From Mucilaginibacter auburnensis (GTDB lineage: Bacteria; Bacteroidota; Bacteroidia; Sphingobacteriales; Sphingobacteriaceae), in assembly GCF_002797815.1 (NCBI RefSeq), contig NZ_PGFJ01000001.1, forward strand, positions 682,001-746,000: DNA of 64,000 nt, written 5' to 3'. The translations under genes and the position numbers were made by a program. Shown here one piece after another: positions 27,517 through 37,010 of this stretch. The notes beneath the pieces were generated by a model. That model worked only from the letters and a program-made list of their open reading frames with translations. It was not told the DNA's origin and did no database searches. The stretch's first letter is position 1, and every line of letters starts with the position of its first letter.

Positions 27517-27900
27517 TTAGCCCTCATCAAGCATACCATCAGCGTTCACCAGAAAGTTGTTAATGGTATCAATCAGATGTACCAGGTCAAATGGTTTGTC
27601 AATCACACCATCACAACAGTATTTGCTAAGGTCATCGTAAGGAGAGTGGTAAGAAGTAAATATAATTACCGGGATGTGGCACAAAGCCGGGTCGGCTTTG
27701 ATCTTTTTACAAAGCTCACCGCCATGACCATCGGACAGTCTGAGATCTAACAAAATCAAATCCGGATGGAAAGATTCAGCAACAGGTAGTAAAGACAGTG
27801 CGCTTTTAATTCCTTTTACATAGTACCGCTCGTAAGCTAATACTTCAACTACGATATCAAGAATATCTTGATTGTCGTCAAGAACAAGAATTTTTTTCAT
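27517..27900 (-). CDS. Single-domain response regulator (CheY-like)
   Basis: A 127-residue receiver domain with all key residues: acidic pair Asp8-Asp9, phosphoacceptor Asp52 (LLDLRLSDG), Thr82 (FTSYHS), and Lys102 (DKPFD). There is no output domain, so it must act through protein contacts. No histidine kinase lies nearby. Neighbouring reverse-strand sequence at 28118-28423 is a decayed receiver domain, so a small cluster of such regulators once stood here. Confidence 0.93.
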   Translation of the reverse strand: MKKILVLDDNQDILDIVVEVLAYERYYVKGIKSALSLLPVAESFHPDLILLDLRLSDGHGGELCKKIKADPALCHIPVIIFTSYHSPYDDLSKYCCDGVIDKPFDLVHLIDTINNFLVNADGMLDEG

Positions 27901-28015
27901 GGCAATCGCTGTATTGGATTAGCAGAAAGCTGACAGCGATAAAGTCGTTCGGAGCAGCAGGTGTACACCAGTCTTCGCAAATCGACCGAGATCAGGGATC
28001 ATCAATACAATTATT

Positions 28016-28023
28016 CAAATATA
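28016..28023 (-). promoter_or_regulatory. Candidate -7 box (TATATTTG) for the response regulator
   Basis: A perfect TAnnTTTG on the reverse strand, about 115 bases before the regulator's ATG. It is the only good match in this gap. Confidence 0.35.
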
Positions 28024-28117
28024 GGCATAAATTTTACTTATAAGAAAATAGTTTTATTATGACAACAATGTGATTGCGCCAATAACATTTCGACATTTTC
28101 AAATGGTTTGGGTTGGA

Positions 28118-28423
28118 TTACTTAGCTGTGCATTCCTTCTCCTGCATTTCCATTAATCCATAACCTGCCGATACTACTATAACAGAAATAGATTTAATGC
28201 TTTGAAACTGTTTTTTGCTTTCTGCAAATGTGTCTGCCATCTAATTAGTAAAGCATTACATTCAGGATGATCAGGTCGGGCCTAACAGAGTGTATTATAT
28301 TATAGATGTGATGTCCACTGTGTTGTTCAGTTACCGTATAGCCATCCTGACGAATATTTGACTAAGTACATCACGAAGGTCTGCATCATCATCTATCGCC
28401 AGTATCAGCTTGGACGCATTCAT
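28118..28423 (-). pseudogene. Decayed response regulator receiver domain
   Basis: From the ATG at 28423 the sequence reads MNASKLILAIDDDADLRDVL, then shifts frame to QDGYTVTEQHSGHH and SVRPDLIILNVML, where Asn replaces the phosphoacceptor Asp. After a stop it continues LDGRHICRK, then in another frame SIKSISVIVVSAGYG. At least two frameshifts, an in-frame stop and loss of the active Asp mean it is not functional. The lost C-terminal Lys motif is not found. Confidence 0.75.
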
Positions 28424-28431
28424 AGCATTTG

Positions 28432-28680
28432 TTAATCAAGTCCAACAGAAACGGTTAGCCAATTGAGGTATGGTTGAAGATACATTGTTGACTTAAAAGC
28501 ACGAATGATAGTTATACGATGTGTGCTATCATCAAAGTACACTTCTACATAAAATGAATCAAGACTGTAAAGTTTTACATAGTGATCATCTGTGAGGTGA
28601 TCCATAAGAAAAGTCCCTCCTGACAAGGCTTCCTTTTTCAAGGCCAGACTTAAACTGTTAAACTCATGCACATTCATCAT
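28432..28680 (-). CDS. Small hypothetical protein
   Basis: An 82-residue protein (from MMNVHEFNSLSLALKKEALS) with a mixed alpha/beta pattern: a helix then strands TFLMDHL, HYVKLYSLDSFYVEVYFDD and RITIIRAF. The pattern resembles small conserved Sphingobacteriaceae proteins, but I cannot name a family. The open frame extends to 28713; the paired Met at 28680 is the better start. No neighbour indicates a function. Confidence 0.5.
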   Translation of the reverse strand: MMNVHEFNSLSLALKKEALSGGTFLMDHLTDDHYVKLYSLDSFYVEVYFDDSTHRITIIRAFKSTMYLQPYLNWLTVSVGLD

Positions 28681-28900
28681 AGCGTTTTTGTTAGTCTCAC
28701 GCTGTCTAAACAAAAGGTGTGCCTTTTTGGCTGCTGTAGTTTACTTAGGATATTAAGTTAGCTAAAATAAAATGTGTAAATATGTTGAACCCAATACAAT
28801 TAAACGCTCTTGATTTGTAACTCAGGTTTTCTGAATTCAACGTTTTGAGCATTTGGAGTGATAGAGTGGAACTGCAAAAAGGGGAATTTAAACACTCTTC

Positions 28901-28921
28901 TTTATAATTAGTCTAAATAAA
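28901..28921. promoter_or_regulatory. Fur-like AT-rich dyad before the TonB receptor
   Basis: TTTATAATTAGTCTAAATAA is an imperfect dyad resembling the TTTAGA-type iron boxes reported upstream of iron-uptake genes in Flavobacteriia. It ends two bases before the -7 box at 28923, so a bound repressor would block transcription. Fur control is inference. Confidence 0.35.
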
Positions 28922-28922
28922 C

Positions 28923-28930
28923 TATCTTTG
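28923..28930 (+). promoter_or_regulatory. -7 box (TATCTTTG) of the TonB receptor operon
   Basis: A perfect TAnnTTTG 27 bases before the ATG at 28958. It overlaps the TTG at 28928 and so excludes that codon as a start. Confidence 0.55.
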
Positions 28931-28957
28931 CACCATCTAAAAGAATACACAACAAGG

Positions 28958-31348
28958 ATGCGACTTTTTATATTTTCAGTTACAAACACTTCATCAAAGC
29001 TGCGCTCTGCAGCGGGTTTTAAAACACTATTTATTCTTTCATTCATTTTACTTAACGCGGTTATAACTGTTGCGCAAAACGCAGGTTCATCAATAACTGG
29101 TACCGTTAAAAATACGCAGGGACAGCCATTGGCTTACGCTACAATTACCCTGTCAAAAGCTAAAAGTGGGCATACCGATGAGCAGGGTAAATTTTCGTTA
29201 ACTGGTATTGTTGCGGGGTTACACAACATTAGCGTAAGCATGGTTGGCTATCAAACAGAAACAAAGAGGATTGAACTTACTGCGGATAGCAAAACTGATC
29301 TGACTTTCATCCTTCAGGAAGGCAGCGCCCTCTCTGAGGTTGTAGTGACGGCAGGTCGTAAAACCGAAAGCATAAAAGAGGTTCCATCATCTGTAAGTAT
29401 ATTGAATGCCAAACAGGTTAGGGAACAACTCAACGTCAATCCGTCTATAGCTTCTATTTTAGGCAATACCATACCCGGTTTGGGCATGGCAACCAATAAA
29501 GCAACCAATTCAGGCCAAACACTGCGCGGGCGTCAGGTGCTGGTGTTAATCGACGGTATACCACAATCAACACCGTTAATGAATGGCAGCCGCGATATCC
29601 GCACGCTTGACCCTGCTGTTATTGAACGTGTTGAAGTTATTAAAGGAGCTACTTCAATTTACGGCAATGGATCTGCCGGTGGTATAATTAACTTCATTAC
29701 CAAAAAGCCAACAGTTGGTAAAACATTTAGCGGTGTTACAAGTGCAGGCGTTAGCGGAAACGTTGCTCATGCCGACAATACATTAGGTTACCGCTTCTCG
29801 CAAACATTTTCGGGTACGGTTAATCGTTTCTCCTACGTTGTGAACGGAACGGTAAATTACACGGGTGTTCAGCGCGATGCAGAGGGCAATGTTAACGCGC
29901 AGCCTGATGGGCTTGGCCAAAATCGCGCTTATAACGCATTTGTAAAATTGGGCTATACCATTAATAATAACAGCGTCATTACTGCTTCTTACAATTTATT
30001 CAGAAGCACGCAAAAAAGCGATTATGTTAATGTGATAGGTAAATATGGTAAAAACCCATCAGTAGGTCAAAAAGGAATTGATCCCGGTGAGCCTGCGGGT
30101 ACGCCATACAATCATAATGTGTTGGTTTCCTATCAAAACAGGGCTCTGCCTTTAAATACAACTTTGGATCTGTCTGCCTACTATAATGGCTTTATCTCAT
30201 TAAACAGATATGTGGCACAAGGCACAGCATGGTACGGCCCCGGGCAAACTAAGATACAGTCATTTAAAAAAGGAGTACGGGTAACATTGAATACCCCGTG
30301 GAAGCTGGGCAACTGGGGAGATGGTGAATTAACTTACGGTCTTGACTTTTTGAACGACCGCACCAACCAGATACTAACAGATGGCAGGGTTTATATTCCG
30401 GATATGAACATGGTTAACCTGGCGCCTTATGCTCAAATGAAGCTGGACGTTTTAACCAACCTTGTATTGAAAGCAGGTGTAAGATATGAGAATGCTACTG
30501 TGAAGGTAAAAGATTATAACACCATTGCCAGCGGCCCTAATGGCCAGGGGAGCATAGCTGTTACAGGTGGAAAAATACCTTATAATGCCACTACTTTTAA
30601 TGCAGGTTTACGCTATAACAAGTTTTATATATTTAATCCGTTCGTGAGTTTTTCACAAGGTTTTGCAATTAATGAGTTAGGGCGGATTCTACGCAGCGCA
30701 ACCAGCAACACGCTGGGTAGCATTACAACTGATCCTATTATAACCAACAACTATGAAGCCGGGTTTAGCAGCACTATTGGCAATTTAAATATTACCGCGG
30801 CTTACTTTATCAGTAAGTCAAACCTTGGCGCTAACCTGGTTGACAATGGCAGCGGAGTTTTAGTTGCACAGCGCGAGCCCGAGAATGTTCGCGGTTATGA
30901 GATCACTGCGGATTATACTATTAACCCTGTATGGTCGGTTGGTGGTAGCTACGCTTACGTTGAAGGAAAAGCAAGGCAATCAACCGGAAATGAGGTTTAT
31001 TTAAATGGGTTGCGCATTGCTCCACCAAAGGCAACAGGTTATGTGGGTTTCCGCCCGGTGCAGGCATTTGATATGAAATTATTTTGGGTGTACTCCGGTG
31101 CCAGAGACCGGTTCGCAGTAAGATCTAACGGATTATATGCAAATAGCGAAGGGCCGGTTAAGCCGATACACCTGTTTAATCTGGCAGCCAATTATAAATT
31201 CAACAGTAAGCTATCAGCCGGATTAGGTGTTGAAAACTTACTGAACAGATCATACTATCCGGTAGTGAGCCAATACCGCGCTGTTGATGCCGAATATGTT
31301 AGAGGTAACGGAGCCACCATGAACCTTAACTTTAGCTATAGCTTTTAA
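28958..31348 (+). CDS. TonB-dependent (siderophore-type) outer membrane receptor
   Basis: A receptor of 796 residues. After a long signal region (MRLFIFSVTN to VAQ) comes a CarboxypepD_reg-like domain (GTVKNTQGQPLAYATITLSK), the plug (EVVVTAGRKTESIKEVPSSV, LRGRQVLVLIDGIPQ, IERVEVIKGATSIYGNGSAG) and a beta-barrel ending with aromatic NLNFSYSF. The plug with IIN and the barrel resemble ferric-siderophore receptors (FhuE/FepA type). The next gene, one base downstream, is a PepSY protein, a usual partner in siderophore uptake. The siderophore is unknown. Confidence 0.92.
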   Translation: MRLFIFSVTNTSSKLRSAAGFKTLFILSFILLNAVITVAQNAGSSITGTVKNTQGQPLAYATITLSKAKSGHTDEQGKFSLTGIVAGLHNISVSMVGYQTETKRIELTADSKTDLTFILQEGSALSEVVVTAGRKTESIKEVPSSVSILNAKQVREQLNVNPSIASILGNTIPGLGMATNKATNSGQTLRGRQVLVLIDGIPQSTPLMNGSRDIRTLDPAVIERVEVIKGATSIYGNGSAGGIINFITKKPTVGKTFSGVTSAGVSGNVAHADNTLGYRFSQTFSGTVNRFSYVVNGTVNYTGVQRDAEGNVNAQPDGLGQNRAYNAFVKLGYTINNNSVITASYNLFRSTQKSDYVNVIGKYGKNPSVGQKGIDPGEPAGTPYNHNVLVSYQNRALPLNTTLDLSAYYNGFISLNRYVAQGTAWYGPGQTKIQSFKKGVRVTLNTPWKLGNWGDGELTYGLDFLNDRTNQILTDGRVYIPDMNMVNLAPYAQMKLDVLTNLVLKAGVRYENATVKVKDYNTIASGPNGQGSIAVTGGKIPYNATTFNAGLRYNKFYIFNPFVSFSQGFAINELGRILRSATSNTLGSITTDPIITNNYEAGFSSTIGNLNITAAYFISKSNLGANLVDNGSGVLVAQREPENVRGYEITADYTINPVWSVGGSYAYVEGKARQSTGNEVYLNGLRIAPPKATGYVGFRPVQAFDMKLFWVYSGARDRFAVRSNGLYANSEGPVKPIHLFNLAANYKFNSKLSAGLGVENLLNRSYYPVVSQYRAVDAEYVRGNGATMNLNFSYSF

Positions 31349-31349
31349 T

Positions 31350-32519
31350 ATGGTAAAAAAAACTTTCCTATGGTTGCACAGATGGTTAGGGTTGTTAACA
31401 GGCCTGGTGGTGGTCATTGTGAGCATTACCGGTTGTATCAACGTTTTTGCCGACGAGCTGAAGGAATATTTTTACCACGACCGTTTTTTTAGAGTGGAGG
31501 ACAAGAGTCCTCCATTGCCATTTAGTGTTTTGCGAAGTAATGCACAACATGCACTGGGTGATAAATATAAAATATCCCGTTGCGAGGTCTATCCGGCTAA
31601 TAACCGTAACTGGATATTCAGAGCCACTTCAACAGATGCCGAAGCTATTGGGCATTGGAATTACTATAAGTACTATTACAGGGTTTATATAAACCCGGTA
31701 AGCGGGAAAGTTGCTTATGTGGAAGATACCCGGAATGAGTTTTTTCAGCTGGTTTTAAGCACGCACCTTAACCTGCTTTTAGGTGAATATATTGGCACAT
31801 GGGTTACGGGTATTTCAGTCGCCTGCTTTTTGGTGATATTGATCTCCAGCGTTGTGATCTGGTGGCCCGCCAAATGGAAAAAGAAAACTTTAAAATCAAA
31901 ATTAGCTGTTAAATGGGATGCTGGCAACAAGCGTTTTAATTATGACCTGCATACAGTGTTCGGCATTTATGCCTTAGTACCGCTATTTGTAATTTGCGTT
32001 ACCGGGTTGGTGTTTGCATTTTCCTGGGCGGATAGTTCGGTTCAATATGTAGCTAACGGAGCAAAAACAATAAAGAAACGCAACATTCCAAAATCAACCC
32101 CTAATGCCGACTACAACTCGTTGGCAATGAATTATAGAATAGCCGGATTATTGAAAGCGCACGCTGATGCTGATGTTTTTTCCATCCGTTTTCGAGAAAA
32201 GCCAACCGACCCGCTTGATGTGCAGGTGCGGTTGGCAAAGAAGCGCACCCATTTTTTCCGGTGGTATTATTTCGATCGCAACAATGGTAAGCTCCTGCAA
32301 AATTATGGCAGCAGCGATATTAAAGGCGGCGAAAAGCTAAGAAGCATGAATTATGACCTGCACACCGGAGCATATGCTGGTATATTTACTAAACTTATTG
32401 CCTTTTCGGCATCACTAATTTGTGCCTCACTCCCCATAACCGGTTTTTATGTTTGGTGGCATAAGCGCCGCAAAAGCAAAAAACAGGTAGCTAAGGCACA
32501 GGTCCCTGCTGCTGTCTAA
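31350..32519 (+). CDS. PepSY-associated transmembrane protein
   Basis: A 389-residue inner-membrane protein with about four transmembrane helices (about 7-30, 140-165, 205-228, 338-360). PepSY_TM signatures are present: KTFLWLHRWLGLLTGLVVVI at the N-terminus, FNYDLHTVFGIYALVPLFVI, and MNYDLHTGAYAGIFTKLIAF. Such proteins act in iron-siderophore uptake, probably as ferric reductases or as assembly partners. The conserved His in the DLHT motifs could bind haem. Coupled to the receptor by a one-base gap. Confidence 0.88.
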   Translation: MVKKTFLWLHRWLGLLTGLVVVIVSITGCINVFADELKEYFYHDRFFRVEDKSPPLPFSVLRSNAQHALGDKYKISRCEVYPANNRNWIFRATSTDAEAIGHWNYYKYYYRVYINPVSGKVAYVEDTRNEFFQLVLSTHLNLLLGEYIGTWVTGISVACFLVILISSVVIWWPAKWKKKTLKSKLAVKWDAGNKRFNYDLHTVFGIYALVPLFVICVTGLVFAFSWADSSVQYVANGAKTIKKRNIPKSTPNADYNSLAMNYRIAGLLKAHADADVFSIRFREKPTDPLDVQVRLAKKRTHFFRWYYFDRNNGKLLQNYGSSDIKGGEKLRSMNYDLHTGAYAGIFTKLIAFSASLICASLPITGFYVWWHKRRKSKKQVAKAQVPAAV

Positions 32520-32844
32520 TAATCAGCCTTTCTGTCATGTTCTGCCGTTTTGCCCGATGATTGATAATGCGTGGAAATATTGCCCGCATTTGTTAAACTA
32601 TTTCCCGTAACGTGTATCATACAATAAGTTAACGGCAATTAAATGTAAAAAAAACAAGTGTTTTGCCTTTTTTAACAGATTAATGTTGCATAAAATTTAA
32701 CTTTTAATAGATTGCACATCATAATAATGTCTGATTATTAAGAGGCCAGAAACTTGGCAATAATATTGTTGATAAGTTGGAAACACGCGCCACATACAAT
32801 ACAAACATTTTGGTATATTGTGGCGTATTAACATAGGAGAATAT
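32520..32844. other. Intergenic region before clpC
   Basis: About 325 bases without a supportable gene. It is AT-rich around 32640-32730. A ribosome-binding AGGAGA lies at 32834-32839 before clpC. I could not identify a clear TAnnTTTG box. Confidence 0.4.
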
Positions 32845-35379
32845 ATGGAAGCTAAATTTTCGCCGCGGGTTAAAGATGTAATACAATACAGTAGAGAGGA
32901 GGCATTGCGTCTTGGACATGACTATATTGGCACAGAACATCTGTTACTGGGGCTTATAAGAGATGGTGACGGAGTAGCCATTAAGCTGCTCAAAGAACTG
33001 GCTGTTGATACCGCCAGGCTTCGTCGCTCTGTTGAAGACGCTGTAAAAGGAACTATAGGAACTAACGTACATATTGGCAGCATACCGCTTACCAAGCAAG
33101 CTGAGAAAGTATTGAAGATAACTTACCTTGAGGCTAAGATTTTCAAAAGTGATGTAATTGGCACAGAACACTTACTGTTGTCAATCCTTCGCGATGAAGA
33201 TAATATCGCATCACAAATTTTGATGCAGTTTAATGTTAACTACGAAATATTTAAAGGCGAAGTGGAAGCACACAAAAACAACATAACCGACGAAATGCCG
33301 GGATCGCCTACAGGTGGCGATGACGACTTCAAAGAAGAAGAAGCATTCAATCAGCCTAAAAAGGTATCAGACATTAAATCAAAAACACCGGTTCTTGACA
33401 ACTTTGGCCGTGATTTAACCCGCGCTGCCGAAGACGGTAAACTTGACCCGATTGTTGGTCGTGAGCAGGAAATTGAGCGTGTATCTCAAATCTTGTCTCG
33501 CCGTAAAAAGAATAACCCAATATTAATTGGTGAACCGGGCGTTGGTAAGAGTGCCATTGCCGAAGGTTTAGCTTTGCGTATAGTACAGCGTAAGGTATCG
33601 CGCGTATTGTTCAACAAACGTGTGGTTACGCTAGATCTTGCATCTTTAGTAGCGGGTACAAAATACCGCGGTCAGTTTGAGGAGCGTATGAAAGCCGTTA
33701 TGAACGAGCTGGAAAAATCTCCTGACGTGATCTTGTTCATTGATGAGATACATACCATTGTTGGCGCGGGTGGTGCTTCAGGCTCACTGGATGCTTCAAA
33801 TATGTTCAAACCAGCTTTAGCCAGGGGCGAGATACAATGCATTGGCGCAACTACTTTAGATGAGTATCGTCAGTACATTGAAAAAGATGGCGCCTTAGAC
33901 CGTCGTTTCCAAAAGGTAATGATTGAGCCTGCATCTATCAGCGAAACCATTGAGATACTGAACAGGATAAAAGAAAAATACGAAGAGCACCACGGGGTAA
34001 CTTATACCCAGGAAGCTATTGAGGCCTGCGTTAATTTAACTACCCGTTATATTACAGACAGATTTTTACCTGATAAAGCTATTGATGCTTTAGATGAAGC
34101 CGGTTCACGCGTTCACTTAACCAACATCCACGTTCCGCAGGAAATATTGGATATTGAAAATAAAATTGAGCAGATAAAGCTTGAGAAAAATAAAGTAGTA
34201 CGCAGCCAGAAATATGAAGAAGCTGCCAAACTGCGCGATACCGAGAAACATTTATTGGAAGAGTTGGAGCAAGCTAAAGGTGTTTGGGAGGCCGAAACAA
34301 AATCTAAACGTTACACTGTAACTGAAGACAATGTTGCCGAGGTTGTAGCCATGATGACCGGCATACCGGTACAGAAAGTTGGCCAGGCCGATAGCCAGAA
34401 ATTGCTTAATATGTCTGAAAAGATCGGTAAAAAAATCATCGGTCAGGATGACGCGGTTAAAAAACTGGCCCGTGCTATACAACGTACCCGTGCCGGTTTA
34501 AAAGATCCTAAAAAACCAATTGGTTCTTTCATCTTTTTAGGTCCTACAGGTGTTGGTAAAACAGAATTGGCTAAAGAGCTTGCTCGCTTCATGTTTGATA
34601 CTGAAGACGCGCTTATACAAATTGACATGAGCGAGTACATGGAAAAATTCGCGGTATCTCGTTTAGTTGGAGCGCCTCCGGGCTATGTGGGTTATGAAGA
34701 AGGCGGACAGTTAACGGAGAAAGTACGCAGAAAACCATATGCTGTTGTATTGTTAGATGAGATAGAGAAAGCTCACCCTGATGTGTTTAACATTTTGTTA
34801 CAGGTGTTAGATGAAGGTCAGTTAACCGACTCGTTGGGCCGTAAAGTTGATTTCAGGAATGCTATCATAATCATGACATCAAACATCGGCGCCCGTCAGT
34901 TGAAAGATTTCGGACAAGGTGTTGGTTTCAGCACAAACGCCCAAACTACCCAAGCTGATGCTCATTCACGCGGCGTAATTGAGAACGCTTTAAAACGCGC
35001 TTTCGCTCCGGAGTTTTTGAACCGTATTGATGATGTGATCGTATTCAACTCATTAGGAAAAGAAGAGATTTTCAAGATCATTGATATTGAGTTAGCTTCA
35101 TTGTTTGGACGCGTTCATGCTTTAGGTTACCAAATTGAGTTGACCGAAGCAGCCAAAGATTTCATTGCAGATAAAGGTTATGATTCACAATTTGGTGCCC
35201 GTCCGTTAAAACGTGCTATTCAAAAATACCTGGAAGATCCAATTGCAGAAGAAATTTTGAAAGGTGAACTTGGCGAGGCAGAGTTGATGGTTGTTGATTA
35301 TGACAAAGACACTAACGAGATCAAGGTTTCAGCAAAAAAAGCTTCAGGCAAGGAGCCTAAACAGGAAGAACAGGATTAA
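32845..35379 (+). CDS. clpC: ATP-dependent Clp protease ATPase subunit ClpC
   Basis: An 844-residue AAA+ unfoldase that feeds substrates to ClpP. Order of domains: N-terminal double repeat ([35 protein letters not shown], and [15 protein letters not shown]), first AAA with Walker [10 protein letters not shown], a middle UVR-type helix ([20 protein letters not shown]), second AAA with GPTGVGKTE, and a C-terminal D2-small domain. The UVR segment distinguishes ClpC from ClpB and ClpA. The ATG at 32845 has an AGGAGA site six bases upstream, so I reject 32818. The gene is monocistronic. Confidence 0.96.
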   Translation: MEAKFSPRVKDVIQYSREEALRLGHDYIGTEHLLLGLIRDGDGVAIKLLKELAVDTARLRRSVEDAVKGTIGTNVHIGSIPLTKQAEKVLKITYLEAKIFKSDVIGTEHLLLSILRDEDNIASQILMQFNVNYEIFKGEVEAHKNNITDEMPGSPTGGDDDFKEEEAFNQPKKVSDIKSKTPVLDNFGRDLTRAAEDGKLDPIVGREQEIERVSQILSRRKKNNPILIGEPGVGKSAIAEGLALRIVQRKVSRVLFNKRVVTLDLASLVAGTKYRGQFEERMKAVMNELEKSPDVILFIDEIHTIVGAGGASGSLDASNMFKPALARGEIQCIGATTLDEYRQYIEKDGALDRRFQKVMIEPASISETIEILNRIKEKYEEHHGVTYTQEAIEACVNLTTRYITDRFLPDKAIDALDEAGSRVHLTNIHVPQEILDIENKIEQIKLEKNKVVRSQKYEEAAKLRDTEKHLLEELEQAKGVWEAETKSKRYTVTEDNVAEVVAMMTGIPVQKVGQADSQKLLNMSEKIGKKIIGQDDAVKKLARAIQRTRAGLKDPKKPIGSFIFLGPTGVGKTELAKELARFMFDTEDALIQIDMSEYMEKFAVSRLVGAPPGYVGYEEGGQLTEKVRRKPYAVVLLDEIEKAHPDVFNILLQVLDEGQLTDSLGRKVDFRNAIIIMTSNIGARQLKDFGQGVGFSTNAQTTQADAHSRGVIENALKRAFAPEFLNRIDDVIVFNSLGKEEIFKIIDIELASLFGRVHALGYQIELTEAAKDFIADKGYDSQFGARPLKRAIQKYLEDPIAEEILKGELGEAELMVVDYDKDTNEIKVSAKKASGKEPKQEEQD

Positions 35380-35400
35380 TTTGTTAAAGCAATAAATAGT

Positions 35401-35434
35401 AAAGTCCCGGTAGGAAACTGCCGGGACTTTTTTT
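35401..35434 (+). terminator. Intrinsic terminator after clpC
   Basis: A 10-bp stem AAAGTCCCGG / CCGGGACTTT with a 10-base loop, followed by a run of T. Confidence 0.85.
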
Positions 35435-35521
35435 GTGCCTTTTAAATATGCAATTATTAAAACCTTTGCTTAAACCTTTTGGTTTCTTATATATCATACT
35501 GGTAACAAATTTAAGGCACTT

Positions 35522-35950
35522 ATGAAAAAAAGTTTATTATTCCTGATAGCTGTTGTGTTTGTGGCGGCTATCTCATCATGCAAAAAAACGTATGTAACTC
35601 CCGACTCCACAAATACCAATACAACAGTATTCAGAACTATAAAGGCAAACGCCTGGGTGTTGGATCAGGCTGAAGGCGCTTACAAAGCTGAACTATCTGT
35701 ACCGCAGTTAGACCAGCAATACAATGACAATGGTGCTATATTGGTTTACATCTCTTACGGATCGGTAAGTAACGCTCCTGTTTATGAGCAGATACCTGAG
35801 GTTTATCAAGGCGCTTCATTTAGTTTTTATCATACCGACGGAAAAGTGGTGATCTTTTCACAAACACCGGGAGGCAATCCGGCCACTCCGCCTAATCAGG
35901 ATGTTTTGATAAAAATTGTATTGATAGATTCTAACAAATCTAACGGGTAA
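35522..35950 (+). CDS. Lipoprotein of unknown function
   Basis: A 142-residue lipoprotein: MKKSLLFLIAVVFVAAISSC with the lipobox AISSC followed by Lys. The mature domain is a beta-rich unit (VFRTIKANAWVLDQ, YEQIPEVYQGASFSFYHTDGK, DVLIKIVLID). It resembles the small conserved Bacteroidota lipoproteins with collagen-like N-terminal neighbours, but I cannot name it. It is flanked by terminators, so it is a single-gene unit. Confidence 0.65.
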   Translation: MKKSLLFLIAVVFVAAISSCKKTYVTPDSTNTNTTVFRTIKANAWVLDQAEGAYKAELSVPQLDQQYNDNGAILVYISYGSVSNAPVYEQIPEVYQGASFSFYHTDGKVVIFSQTPGGNPATPPNQDVLIKIVLIDSNKSNG

Positions 35951-35958
35951 CAAAGAAA

Positions 35959-36010
35959 CATATAAAACAAAAGGCCCTTCCGTTTATCGGAGGGCCTTTT
36001 GTTTTATATG
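35959..36010. terminator. Bidirectional terminator between the lipoprotein gene and fabI
   Basis: A 23-bp stem with one bulged T (arms starting CATATAAAACAAAAGGCCC) and a short loop TTTAT separates two convergent genes. T-tracts occur on both strands. Confidence 0.9.
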
Positions 36011-36021
36011 CGAAAGCATGA

Positions 36022-36834
36022 TTATTTTTCCATTTGCTCTATGATCTCTTTAGTTACGCCGGTGTAAGAGAAACCACCATCATGAAATAAATTCTGCATG
36101 GTTACCATGCGGGTAAGATCAGAGAATAACGAAACGCAATAGTCAGCGCACTGAGCCGCATCTGCATTACCCAGCGGACTCATTTTTTCGGCATAATTAA
36201 TAAAGCCATCAAAGCCTTTAACACCTGAACCTGCAGTGGTACGGGTTGGCGACTGCGATACTGTATTTACACGTACTTTTTTCTTGGTGCCATAAAAGTA
36301 ACCAAAGTTGCGGGCAATGCTTTCTAAAACCGCTTTGTTATCAGCCATGTCATTATAATCAGGGAATACACGCTGCGCGGCAATATAAGTTAAGGCCACT
36401 ACAGAACCCCACTCGTTAATGGCATCCATTTTCATGGCTGTTTGCAGCACACGGTGTAAGCTTAAAGCCGATATATCAAAACCCTTGTGGGTAAAATCGT
36501 AGTTGTTTTCGTAATAAGGAAGACCTTTACGCACGTTTACGCTCATACCTATTGAATGCAAAACAAAGTCAACGCCACCGCCAAAGTGCTCCATGGTTTT
36601 GGTGAACAGATTGTTAAGGTCGTCGTTATTGGTAACATCGGCGCCAATAACAGGGGCGTTGCATTCTTCAGCAAGTTTATTTAGTTCGCCCATGCGTAAA
36701 GCAATAGGGGCATTGCTCAATACAATTTCTGCACCCTCCTGCACCGCGCGCTGCGCAACTTTCCAGGCTATTGACTGCTCGTTTAACGCACCGAAAATGA
36801 TGCCTTTTTTTCCTTTTAATAAATTATAAGCCAT
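36022..36834 (-). CDS. fabI: Enoyl-[acyl-carrier-protein] reductase (NADH)
   Basis: This enzyme reduces enoyl-ACP in fatty acid elongation and is the target of triclosan-type inhibitors. The 270-residue short-chain reductase has the FabI nucleotide motif GKKGIIFGALNEQSIAWKVA, the SIGM segment (VLHSIGMSVNV), the DYNDMADNKAVLE active-site helix with Lys, and FHDGGFSYTG at the end. Length is near that of E. coli FabI. A TACCTTTG box at 36860-36867 gives a leader of about 20 bases. Confidence 0.95.
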   Translation of the reverse strand: MAYNLLKGKKGIIFGALNEQSIAWKVAQRAVQEGAEIVLSNAPIALRMGELNKLAEECNAPVIGADVTNNDDLNNLFTKTMEHFGGGVDFVLHSIGMSVNVRKGLPYYENNYDFTHKGFDISALSLHRVLQTAMKMDAINEWGSVVALTYIAAQRVFPDYNDMADNKAVLESIARNFGYFYGTKKKVRVNTVSQSPTRTTAGSGVKGFDGFINYAEKMSPLGNADAAQCADYCVSLFSDLTRMVTMQNLFHDGGFSYTGVTKEIIEQMEK

Positions 36835-36859
36835 TTATTTAAGTTTGATTATAATGGGG

Positions 36860-36867
36860 CAAAGGTA
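36860..36867 (-). promoter_or_regulatory. -7 box (TACCTTTG) of fabI
   Basis: A perfect TAnnTTTG. The bases TACCTTTGCCCCAT here are identical to those at the panD promoter (61658-61671), but in fabI the gene starts 21 bases further on. Confidence 0.6.
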
Positions 36868-36915
36868 TGTATTTTCTTAAATAGTATGATATTGAATTAC
36901 TAAGCATTGCGATAG

Positions 36916-37003
36916 TTCTAATACCGAACATAGAATGCCGAATATCGAACGCCGAAGTCGCTTCATCATTCAATATTCGACTTTCGATATTCAATGTTCC
37001 CCT
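36916..37003. repeat. Degenerate inverted intergenic repeat (fabI-recN)
   Basis: The segment is built of GAACAT, GAATATCGAAC and CGAAGTC words whose complements follow (GACTTTCGATATTCAATGTTC). It can fold into a long imperfect hairpin. Similar word-repeat segments occur in other gaps of this window. Confidence 0.4.
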
Positions 37004-37010
37004 TTAGGGG

